NCBI GenBank assembly: GCA_029560465.1
Contig: JAKQKX010000006.1
Span: forward strand, 1-60,471
Source: Candidatus Omnitrophota bacterium
GTDB lineage: Bacteria > Omnitrophota > Gorgyraeia > Zapsychrales > JANLHA01
Direction: 5' to 3'
DNA: 60,471 bases
A model generated the notes under the pieces. That model saw only the letters and a program-made list of their open reading frames with translations, was not told the DNA's origin and did no database searches. Made by a program: the position numbers and the translations under genes. Positions within the stretch are counted from its first letter, which is position 1. Every line of letters begins with the position of its first letter. This document shows, piece by piece, positions 53,735 to 60,471 of this stretch.

Positions 53735-54832
53735 ATGAAATTCTTAATGTTTTTGTGTTTATATATGCTGGCGCATAACTTTTTAGCTGTGCTTTATTTG
53801 AAGGCGGCGGCACTTGTTCTGCGACGCAAAAAGTCTTCCCCAGGCCCCGAGGTCAAGAAGGTCAGTGTGATCATGCCGGTGTATAACGAACAGGAATGTA
53901 TTGTCCGGAAAATGGAGAATTTGCTCGCGTGTTTTACTCACATTAACCGGCCGTGTGAAGTTTTAATCGGGTCGGACGGGAGCACGGATGACACGCCCAG
54001 GCAGGTGGAAGCTTTTATCCGGGAACACCACCTGGACGGGTGGCGGCTGGTCGCCTTTGAAAAGCAGGGCAAGGGCCCGACGATCAACCAGCTTGTCCTT
54101 GGAAGCGCCGGAGACCTTATTATTTCAACGGATGCGGACACGCAAATGGCGCCGGAGGCCATGGAATCTATCGTTAAGGCTTTTGAAGAGGACGTCGGCT
54201 TGGGGTGTTTGTCCAGCACCCCCCAGTATGATGGCCGCGACATGACCATCCAGTCCTGCTATTGGAAATACGAATTGAGTTTCCGGGATGCCGCGTCCCA
54301 CCTGGGGCGGCTTGTTGTCGCCACCGGCTGGCTTTACGCGTTTCGAAAAGACGCTTTCCGGGATATCCCGGCGTCAGCCATGGCCGATGATTTGTGGGTT
54401 CCCCTGACGGTCCTGTTGCAGGGAAAAAAATCCATGCATCTGAAAGGATTAAAAGCGCTTTCGGAATTCACCGATGACCACGTGGAAGTCAAACGGCGGA
54501 CCAGGGTGATCACCGGCGGCTTTGATGTGGTTAAACGCCTGTTCCCGGAGATCATTAAGAAGCCAGATTTGTTTTTTGTGGTATTTTCTCATAAGATCAA
54601 CCGCTGGCTTCTGCCCGTGTGGGTGGTTGTGTTTATTCTGGCATCGCTGATAATTAATGTGCGGGCCGCATTTATATATGGTATTCTTTTGGCGGTCCTT
54701 GTTGGGGTTCTTTCCCCGAAACGGTGTTATTATTTATTATACTCGGTTTTTTCGCCGGTGCTGTCAGCCGTCCAATTTGTGGCGCGTAAAGATTTTTCCA
54801 AATGGGACCATACGAGAAAAAAGACGGAATGA
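53735..54832 (+). CDS. Membrane-associated family 2 glycosyltransferase (CESA-like)
   Basis: 365 residues. An N-terminal membrane helix, then GT-A core KVSVIMPVYNEQECIVRKME, LIGSDGSTDDTP, DLIISTDADTQM and the catalytic region AMADDLWVPLTVL, then KRRTRVITGG (a variant of QxxRW) and three C-terminal helices. This is the layout of processive or lipid-linked GT2 enzymes. It could add an early sugar or a polyprenyl-phosphate sugar. It overlaps the uridine kinase fusion by an ATGA junction. Confidence 0.85.
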   Translation: MKFLMFLCLYMLAHNFLAVLYLKAAALVLRRKKSSPGPEVKKVSVIMPVYNEQECIVRKMENLLACFTHINRPCEVLIGSDGSTDDTPRQVEAFIREHHLDGWRLVAFEKQGKGPTINQLVLGSAGDLIISTDADTQMAPEAMESIVKAFEEDVGLGCLSSTPQYDGRDMTIQSCYWKYELSFRDAASHLGRLVVATGWLYAFRKDAFRDIPASAMADDLWVPLTVLLQGKKSMHLKGLKALSEFTDDHVEVKRRTRVITGGFDVVKRLFPEIIKKPDLFFVVFSHKINRWLLPVWVVVFILASLIINVRAAFIYGILLAVLVGVLSPKRCYYLLYSVFSPVLSAVQFVARKDFSKWDHTRKKTE

Positions 54833-56448
54833 GACCAGAAGACATCAAGAAACCGTTTATTGTGGCTATTGCCGGAGGAACGGCCTCAGGCAAGACGACT
54901 GTGGCCGAGCAGCTCGTGGAGCGTTTGGGGCGTGATCATGCGTGTATCTTGAGCCAGGATTCGTATTACCGGGATCTTGCGTATCTTCCTGAAGAGGAAC
55001 GGAAGAAGGTCAATTTTGATCATCCTGGCGCTTTGGATATAGAGCTCTTTAAAGAGCAGATTCACCAGCTTCAGGAAGGCCGGGTTATTCAGAAACCCGT
55101 GTATGATTACGGGATCCATGCCCGCCGGAATATCGTGGAAGAATTTTATCCCAAGCCGGTGATCATCGTGGAAGGTTTATTCGTGCTGTTGCCGGAGTTC
55201 TTACATTTATATAATTATAAAGTGTATCTGGATGTGGCGGATGATATCCGTTTAGCGCGACGGATATTAAGGGATATTCAACAGCGGGGGCGCCGCGCAG
55301 AAGATATTGTTGATCAATATCTTCAGACTGTCAGACCCATGCACGAGCATCATGTTCACCCGACCCGCGCCCACGCGGACCTAGTGCTCTCGGGAGAAAC
55401 GGCCTCGCCTCCATTGGCTGTTTCTGAAATAATGTCATTTATCAGAAAGGGTTTGGGCCTTATGAGAATTCTTGTTATCGGCAGTGAAGGTTTTATCGGG
55501 GGGTACCTGACCCGCGATCTTTTAAGCCGCGGCCACCAAGTGGTGGGCTTTGACATCGGGCAGCCGGATGAGCCACGTTCGGGTTATGAATTGATGAAAG
55601 GCGACCTCATGGACAGCGAAGCGTTGCGCCGGGCCGCCCAGGGCGCGGACCTTGTGATCAACCTAGCGGCCAAACATCACGACTTTGGAATTTCGCGGGA
55701 AGATTTTTTCTTGATTAATGAGGAAGGGACCCGGAGGATCCTCAATGTCCTGTCTGACCTGGGGATCAAGAAGTTTATCTTTTTCAGTTCTGTAGCCGTT
55801 TACGGCGACCTGGCCCGCTGTTCGGACGAAGGCTGCGCGCCGAAGCCGTCCAATGATTACGGCGAGTCCAAGTGGGCGGCGGAAAAATTGATCCAGGCCT
55901 GGGTTGCCGATAATCCCAATCGGGAAGTTGTCGTGATCCGCCCGACCGTGGTTTACGGCCCGCATAATTACGCGAATATGTACCGGCTGATTGACACGAT
56001 TTTTAAACGGCGTTTCTTTTTTGTCGGGAAAGGGGATAATATTAAAACGGTTTCGTATGTGGAGAACCTTTCCGCGGCCGCGGTTTTTTTAATGGAACGG
56101 ATGGAGCCCGGGATGGACGTGTATAATTACGCGGATTATCCGCATCACACGTCAGCCCAGATTGTGCGGTTTATCACAGACAGCCTCGGCCGCCGGCCGT
56201 ATCAATGGCACCTGCCGTTAAAGCCGATTTTAATGGTGACCAGCATCATTGATATCTTGGCCAGGGTCACCGGAATCAATTTCCCGATCACGGCGAACCG
56301 GATTTATAAAATCAACGCCGTGACATGGCACGGATCGGACAAGCTGCGTCAGCGCGGATTTGAGCCGGGGGTCACGGTCGAAGAGGGGATCCAGCGCATG
56401 GTGGCTTGGTATAAAGAAAAAATTGTGAAAAGCAGAGTTGTCAAATGA
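54829..56448 (+). CDS. Uridine kinase fused to an NAD-dependent epimerase
   Basis: 539 residues in one open frame. Residues about 1-205 are a complete uridine kinase: Walker A GGTASGKTT, LSQDSYYRDL, NFDHPGALD and YDYGIHARR, ending near the family's usual length. Residues about 212-539 are a complete SDR epimerase/dehydratase: MRILVIGSEGFIGGYL, FFSSVAVYGD, catalytic YGESK and RPTVVYGP. No stop separates them, but Met212 (55462) starts the second domain precisely and has a weak AAAGGG site, so internal initiation could also release the epimerase. Together they could supply UTP-derived nucleotide sugars. The start at 54829 gives an ATGA overlap. Confidence 0.8.
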   Translation: MRPEDIKKPFIVAIAGGTASGKTTVAEQLVERLGRDHACILSQDSYYRDLAYLPEEERKKVNFDHPGALDIELFKEQIHQLQEGRVIQKPVYDYGIHARRNIVEEFYPKPVIIVEGLFVLLPEFLHLYNYKVYLDVADDIRLARRILRDIQQRGRRAEDIVDQYLQTVRPMHEHHVHPTRAHADLVLSGETASPPLAVSEIMSFIRKGLGLMRILVIGSEGFIGGYLTRDLLSRGHQVVGFDIGQPDEPRSGYELMKGDLMDSEALRRAAQGADLVINLAAKHHDFGISREDFFLINEEGTRRILNVLSDLGIKKFIFFSSVAVYGDLARCSDEGCAPKPSNDYGESKWAAEKLIQAWVADNPNREVVVIRPTVVYGPHNYANMYRLIDTIFKRRFFFVGKGDNIKTVSYVENLSAAAVFLMERMEPGMDVYNYADYPHHTSAQIVRFITDSLGRRPYQWHLPLKPILMVTSIIDILARVTGINFPITANRIYKINAVTWHGSDKLRQRGFEPGVTVEEGIQRMVAWYKEKIVKSRVVK

Positions 56449-56570
56449 ACAATTTATATAGTATCATTAAAGGGCTGTGCGTGATGGAAAAAGCCCGTCA
56501 GCCCGCAAGCTGTGATCGGGCGTAAAGAATTTTGGGTGAGCGTTCATCTTAATATTAGGAGCGGTGATTT

Positions 56571-57410
56571 ATGGATTTAAAGCCTGTTGATTTGAAGCGC
56601 GTTATTAAAAATCATGCCCAGCCGCTCACGGCTGCCATGATTTTTTTGTTGGCTTACACCCCAACGCTGATGTGGATGTGGTCGCGGTGGTTTGCCACGG
56701 ATTCCTATTACAGCCATGGTATTTTGATCCCGTTTGTGAGCGGATATTTAATTTGGCAGAAGAAGGCAGAGCTCCAGGTGATGCCGGTCAAGGAATCCCG
56801 GTTGGGGATGCCTTTGATCGTGGCGGGAATCCTGCTGTATTTGTTCAGCGCATTGTTCAGGATTAATTTTTCCGGGGGCTTGTCCATGTTTGTCGTTATT
56901 TTTGGCATGATTTTGCATTTTTACGGCATGGCAATCCTGAAGAAAATTTTGTTTCCCATCGCGTTTCTGATTTTTATGTTTCCGCTCCCGGAAGTGGCGA
57001 TTGTTAATATCAGTTTCCGGATGAAAATATTCGCGGCCGAGATTGCGGAGAAATTGCTCAACCAGATGGGCATTTTGGCCAAGCGCAACGGCAGTATTAT
57101 CATGATGCGTCATGCGCAGGTTGTGGTGGATGACGTTTGCAGCGGTTTGCGGTCGCTCATTTCCCTGACGGCCCTGGGGAGTATTTTCGCCTTTTGGCTG
57201 AACGGGCCGGCCTGGAAAAGAGTAGTCCTCTTTTTAACCACGATTCCGATCGCGATTATTACAAATGTCTGCCGGGTGGTTTTTTTAGCCACGGTCAGTG
57301 AGATATGGGGCCCGGAATCGGCGGTGGGCTTTATTCACGACGCTTCGGGATTTCTTATTTTTGCATTGGCCTTTGTGCTGCTGTTAGGGGTGAGTAAAGC
57401 TATTGAGTAA
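56571..57410 (+). CDS. Exosortase (EpsH family)
   Basis: 279 residues, eight or so membrane segments. The sortase-like triad is present: Cys in VDDVCSGLRSLISL, Arg in NVCRVVFLA and His in GFIHDASGFLIF. It cuts PEP-CTERM signals and transfers the protein to a lipid or glycan. YYSHGILIPFVSGYLIW is the typical N-terminal motif. It is separated from the fusion gene by 122 bases, where a 26-codon frame is probably not real, and is followed by EpsI. Substrates with PEP-CTERM signals are encoded immediately downstream. Confidence 0.93.
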   Translation: MDLKPVDLKRVIKNHAQPLTAAMIFLLAYTPTLMWMWSRWFATDSYYSHGILIPFVSGYLIWQKKAELQVMPVKESRLGMPLIVAGILLYLFSALFRINFSGGLSMFVVIFGMILHFYGMAILKKILFPIAFLIFMFPLPEVAIVNISFRMKIFAAEIAEKLLNQMGILAKRNGSIIMMRHAQVVVDDVCSGLRSLISLTALGSIFAFWLNGPAWKRVVLFLTTIPIAIITNVCRVVFLATVSEIWGPESAVGFIHDASGFLIFALAFVLLLGVSKAIE

Positions 57411-57434
57411 GAAGGGCCTAAAAGGGGTGAGGGG

Positions 57435-58076
57435 ATGTCTAGTAAAGTGAACAAGAATTTTCGGGTGTTGTTGGGGTTGTTCTTTGCTGCGGGCGTGGTG
57501 TCCTGGACGCTCTATTTTAAGGAATATCAACAGAAAGATTCCGTGAGTATCCATGCGTTCCCTCAGGAAATCGCTGGTTGGAAATCCGAGGAATTGCCGA
57601 TCACCGACCGGGAGTTTAAGATACTGGAAACCAGAAACGCGTTCACGCGTAAGTATACAAATGAGCAGGGCGAGAGTGTTTATATTTTTATCGTTTATTC
57701 CCAGACAAACCGGAAAGTTGTCCATCCTCCGGAAATCTGCTATACCGGTGGCGGCGCTACTTTTATAAGTAATGCCCACCATGCGATTGATGTCCCGGAG
57801 CCGCGCATGCGGATTATAGCCAACAAATATTTGGTTGAGCAGGGCGCTCATCGTCAATATATGTGTTACTGGTTTAAGGTCGGGACCACATTTACCCCCA
57901 ATTACCTCAAAGGGCAGGCGCTTATCGCGATTAAAAGATTGGCTGGCCAACCGGCAAGCGGGGCGCTTATCCGGCTTTCTGCTGTTGTTGATCCGGAGAA
58001 TCCAGAGCAGGCCATGCAGCGGATTGACGCGTTTGCCCGGGACATCACGCCGCAGTTGTTTCAATATCTACCCTGA
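57435..58076 (+). CDS. EpsI-family exosortase-associated protein
   Basis: 213 residues. An N-terminal membrane helix and then a periplasmic DUF3485 domain: FPQEIAGWKSEELPI, YSQTNRKVVHPPEICY and YWFKVGTTFTPNYL. EpsI domains are encoded next to, or fused with, exosortases and are thought to assist them. It begins 24 bases after the exosortase stop with a GGGGTGAGGGG ribosome site. The 361-base gap after it contains the second sigma-54 promoter. Confidence 0.88.
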   Translation: MSSKVNKNFRVLLGLFFAAGVVSWTLYFKEYQQKDSVSIHAFPQEIAGWKSEELPITDREFKILETRNAFTRKYTNEQGESVYIFIVYSQTNRKVVHPPEICYTGGGATFISNAHHAIDVPEPRMRIIANKYLVEQGAHRQYMCYWFKVGTTFTPNYLKGQALIAIKRLAGQPASGALIRLSAVVDPENPEQAMQRIDAFARDITPQLFQYLP

Positions 58077-58252
58077 AATCCGTATATCCTGATTGATTCT
58101 ATCCTGCCGATTTCACTTAAAAGAGTGAATCTTTCGCCGGTTTTTCAATCAAATAAGGAAAGAATTATTAATTAAAATAAATTAATAATAAATGTCTAAT
58201 ATCTTCGACAAAATGTTCAACAAGGTCAACGCCGTTATGGGACGACTTGTCA

Positions 58253-58299
58253 GGGTTTGTCCACTTCTGAGATACTGTGTCCGCATTTGAGGTGGGGAC
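58253..58299 (+). promoter_or_regulatory. Possible activator (enhancer) site
   Basis: GGGTTTGTCC (58253-58262) is identical to 25299-25308, and TGTCC (58278-58282) with GGAC (58296-58299) form a further half-site pair. Both lie about 70-115 bases upstream of the -24 box. Confidence 0.35.
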
Positions 58300-58367
58300 G
58301 TCTTAATGTAAAGCATTGTAATTCAATGATATAAAAAGATTGTTTTGGTGCAGATGTTTTTATGAGT

Positions 58368-58383
58368 TGGCACGCAACTTGCT
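58368..58383 (+). promoter_or_regulatory. Sigma-54 (-24/-12) promoter of the PEP-CTERM cluster
   Basis: TGGCACGCAACTTGCT is an exact match to the TGGCAC-N5-TTGCW consensus with correct GG-N10-GC spacing. It lies 54 bases upstream of the sugar transferase start and is in the same orientation. Confidence 0.9.
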
Positions 58384-58437
58384 TATGAAATAAATAAAAA
58401 AATGTGAGAAAACGTTTTCAAAAGGCAGATCAACTCT

Positions 58438-59286
58438 ATGATAAAAATAAGTAAAACATTTAAAGAAATTTCTTTGTTGGTTTTGTTACTCCTATCCAGT
58501 ACTTTGGTGATTACCTCTGCGTGGGCCACAATGACCATGATTGATTATCAAGGCCAGCAGGAAATCTACCCCTTGAATGACAACCAAAAGAACGTTTTAG
58601 AAAATCCTGATTCTCCCAGGTCCCGAGCTCCGGAACCTTCGACGCTGGCATTATTAGGCAGCGGATTCTTAGGAATGATTATCAGTTTTGTGCGCCGAAC
58701 GTATTATATTGCTAAAAGAGTATTTGATGTTTTGGTTTCAGCCGCTGCGATTATTATTTTATCTCCTTTGTTCCTTTTAGCGACGTTGTTGATTAAAACG
58801 ACTTCAAAGGGGCCGATTATTTTTACTCAAATCCGTGTCGGGAAAGACGGCCAGCTTTTTAAAATCTTTAAGTTTAGAACCATGAAAGTGGATGCGGAAA
58901 AAGAAACCGGGCCGGTTTGGGCGGCCCAGGATGATCCGCGGTTAATTCCGGTAGGCAAATTCTTGCGTAAATCACATATGGATGAAATTCCGCAGTTTTT
59001 TAATGTGTTAAGAGGGGAAATGAGTGTTATTGGTCCCAGGCCGGAAAGACCAGAATTTGTCGCGGAATTGAAGAAAAAAATACCGGAATATGAAAAAAGA
59101 CTATTGGTGAAACCCGGGATTACCGGGCTTGCCCAGGTATGGCATCGTTATGATGAAACAGTGGAGGACGTAAGAAAGAAGATTAAGTATGATCTTCTTT
59201 ATATTAAAAAAGTATGCCTTTGGACAGATTTACGCATTTTCTTAAGGACGTTTAGGGTCGTATTAACTGGAGAAGGGGCTAGATAG
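58438..59286 (+). CDS. PEP-CTERM sorting signal fused to a monotopic phosphoglycosyl transferase
   Basis: 282 residues. Residues 1-30 are a signal peptide (cut after SAWA). Residues 31-63 are a short exported stretch. Residues 65-87 are a complete PEP-CTERM signal: Pro65-Glu66-Pro67, a hydrophobic helix ALLGSGFLGMIISFV, then Arg86-Arg87. From residue 88 a bacterial sugar transferase begins at once: YYIAKRVFDVLVSAAAIIIL re-entrant helix, FTQIRVGKDG, FKFRTM, catalytic Asp182-Glu183 in HMDEIPQFFN and MSVIGPRPERPEF. It transfers a sugar-1-phosphate to undecaprenyl phosphate to start the polymer. Topology fits: the signal helix exits to the cytoplasm exactly where the enzyme's membrane anchor starts. 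Confidence 0.88.
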   Translation: MIKISKTFKEISLLVLLLLSSTLVITSAWATMTMIDYQGQQEIYPLNDNQKNVLENPDSPRSRAPEPSTLALLGSGFLGMIISFVRRTYYIAKRVFDVLVSAAAIIILSPLFLLATLLIKTTSKGPIIFTQIRVGKDGQLFKIFKFRTMKVDAEKETGPVWAAQDDPRLIPVGKFLRKSHMDEIPQFFNVLRGEMSVIGPRPERPEFVAELKKKIPEYEKRLLVKPGITGLAQVWHRYDETVEDVRKKIKYDLLYIKKVCLWTDLRIFLRTFRVVLTGEGAR

Positions 59287-59304
59287 GAAGCGGGGGAATA
59301 AAAA

Positions 59305-59982
59305 ATGAAGAAATTAATCTTAGTATGTTTATTGGCCATAACAACGGTATTTATTGTTGGTGTCAGCGCTCATGCGACGCCACCACCTCCTTATACCTAT
59401 GAAATATCCATTGATCCGGTTGTTGATATTACGCCGGATAATAACCCTGCTTTGCCAGATGGTTATGATTGGTATAAATGGACTTATAAGATTTCTGTTG
59501 TTGGTGTTGGCCCGGATGACCCGGTTATTCATAATTCGTTAAGTCATTGGAATCTGGGTTTGGAAGATTGCTGGTTTAATATTGAAGATGACGTGTTGCG
59601 TCAGGCGATTATTGATTCTATCGGCTACGACGGCAATAATCCTGACGGCAGTGGGGAGCAAAGGACATATGTCATGACTTTTGAGCAGTTCGGCGCGGCT
59701 GATAAACCGGACGGATTTGAATGGACGCCCAACAGTTCAGATGTTTTGGATGACAGCTATAAGGTTGCTGGGCAGTTTGCGGAGTATGATTTCTTCTGGT
59801 TCAGTGTTCCAACCAATCAGGCTGTTTCTACGCAGGCGTTATTGAAATATGGGAAAGAATATAAATACGTGAATACAATCGCTCCGGATTGCCCGGAATG
59901 CGGTCGGACTCCAGAACCCGCCACCATGCTTTTATTGGGGACTGGGTTATTAGGTGTACTTGGGTTGAGAAAAAAGCAGTAA
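59305..59982 (+). CDS. PEP-CTERM-anchored exported protein
   Basis: 225 residues. Signal peptide (cut near SAHA), a mature domain of about 175 residues with PPPPYTYEISIDPVVDI at its start and no recognised fold, then the sorting signal TPEPATMLLLGTGLLG and the terminal LRKKQ. It is a substrate for the exosortase at 56571 and is probably attached to the cell-surface glycan. It lies 18 bases after the transferase gene and shares its sigma-54 promoter. CPECG just before the PEP may be a local metal or disulfide site. Confidence 0.88.
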   Translation: MKKLILVCLLAITTVFIVGVSAHATPPPPYTYEISIDPVVDITPDNNPALPDGYDWYKWTYKISVVGVGPDDPVIHNSLSHWNLGLEDCWFNIEDDVLRQAIIDSIGYDGNNPDGSGEQRTYVMTFEQFGAADKPDGFEWTPNSSDVLDDSYKVAGQFAEYDFFWFSVPTNQAVSTQALLKYGKEYKYVNTIAPDCPECGRTPEPATMLLLGTGLLGVLGLRKKQ

Positions 59983-60129
59983 TGTTTTGGGGGAGGGGTA
60001 CCTATGTGTTCCCCGAGACCGGTTAACAGAGAACCATAAGTACCATTTTTGCGTAAGAAGAATCTGTTCGAACCTAGCTTCTTACATAATGATAGATAAA
60101 AATTTTATTAACAAAAACGGAGGATGAAC

Positions 60130-60471
60130 ATGAAGAAAATTGTTCTAATCGCAACATTGGTTGCTAGCCTCTCGCTCATCAGCTCCCCGGTATTTGCTTT
60201 CGAGTTAAGAAACGGATATCGTGGGCCGGTAGAGTTCAAGTTTTCCGACTTCACAGCCGGAACTTTATACACTACCAGTTCTAATGGCTATGGGCAGGCG
60301 AACCAACAAGAAGATGCCTGGAGTATCTTTAAGATCTCCACCATCAAAACCCCTACTGCCAAGACCGTTTGGGCTGATGGCGATAATGGGGAAGAGCTGA
60401 CTGGTATTTTTTACGGTCTGGATGATGATTTCTGGACAGTAAACCCGAGTACCGGTGATCTCAACATCCAG
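60130..60471 (+). CDS. Exported protein, cut by the window end
   Basis: 114 residues visible. Signal peptide (cut near SPVFAF) and the start of a mature domain: FELRNGYRGPVEFKFSDF then DAWSIFKISTIKT. The C-terminus lies beyond the window, so a PEP-CTERM signal cannot be checked, though the location makes one likely. CGGAGG is the ribosome site; an ATG two codons upstream is also in frame. Confidence 0.75.
   Translation, partial: MKKIVLIATLVASLSLISSPVFAFELRNGYRGPVEFKFSDFTAGTLYTTSSNGYGQANQQEDAWSIFKISTIKTPTAKTVWADGDNGEELTGIFYGLDDDFWTVNPSTGDLNIQ

Noticed and set aside
56445-56525. 26-codon frame between the epimerase fusion and the exosortase
   Set aside because: ATGA overlap exists, but there is no ribosome site and no recognisable peptide.
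59983-60123. Sigma-54 promoter before the last gene
   Set aside because: No GG-N10-GC element found in the gap.
1-60471. CRISPR array or tandem-repeat locus
   Set aside because: No regularly spaced repeats seen anywhere in the window.

Overview
The window looks like part of the chromosome of an uncultivated, Gram-negative-type bacterium. Supporting features are outer-membrane and secretion genes (a TonB-dependent receptor and a Wza-type exporter), an EpsH-type exosortase with PEP-CTERM substrates, an RpoN-dependent exopolysaccharide locus, a bacterial STT3-like oligosaccharyltransferase and a DUF3568-type lipoprotein. This mix resembles Omnitrophota and related PVC-side candidate phyla. That placement is inference from gene content, because no rRNA or ribosomal protein gene is present. 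Spacing is tight and most genes lie on the + strand.

Left part (1 to about 19.7 kb): housekeeping and mixed genes. In order: the end of a glycine-alternating protein, a TPR protein, convergent STT3 and trypsin-like protease genes (-), a Yip1/pseudopilin fusion, tRNA-Lys(CTT), a split transketolase, a PaaK-like adenylate-forming enzyme, a PsbP-like protein, mgtE with a probable regulatory leader, an RlmD-type methyltransferase, a cNMP-binding/MinD-like/patatin fusion, a duplicated polytopic membrane protein, a radical-SAM remnant, a divergent class III aminotransferase homologue, a DUF3568 lipoprotein, a secreted protein and a mannose-6-phosphate isomerase-type cupin.

Decay zone (about 19.7 to 23.7 kb): a candidate promoter-to-terminator non-coding RNA, a cbiM (Co/Ni ECF transporter) pseudogene with several frameshifts, a TonB-dependent receptor broken by one frameshift and one stop, a 314-bp IS-derived element with 15-bp perfect inverted termini, and the 3' end of an IS200/IS605 tnpA with its right-end hairpin.

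Right part (23.7 kb to end): rpoN (-) stands beside a long + strand exopolysaccharide/exosortase locus. It begins with a consensus sigma-54 promoter and a small MerR-like gene. Then come the export protein, chain-length protein, ExeA-like ATPase, BY-kinase and epimerase; VanZ-like, pyruvyltransferase-like and PP-loop proteins; about eleven glycosyltransferases; a Wzx flippase; a Ser/Thr-kinase-TPR-ankyrin protein; a nucleotidyltransferase and a phosphodiesterase; a Wzy/ligase; a secreted glycosidase-like protein; a uridine kinase-epimerase fusion; exosortase; and EpsI. A second consensus sigma-54 promoter precedes a PEP-CTERM cluster. Its first gene encodes a signal peptide plus PEP-CTERM sorting signal fused in frame to a monotopic phosphoglycosyl transferase, the enzyme type that starts polysaccharide synthesis. 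Two further secreted proteins follow (the second cut by the window end). The layout suggests one RpoN-controlled programme making a complex surface glycan and the proteins sorted with it.
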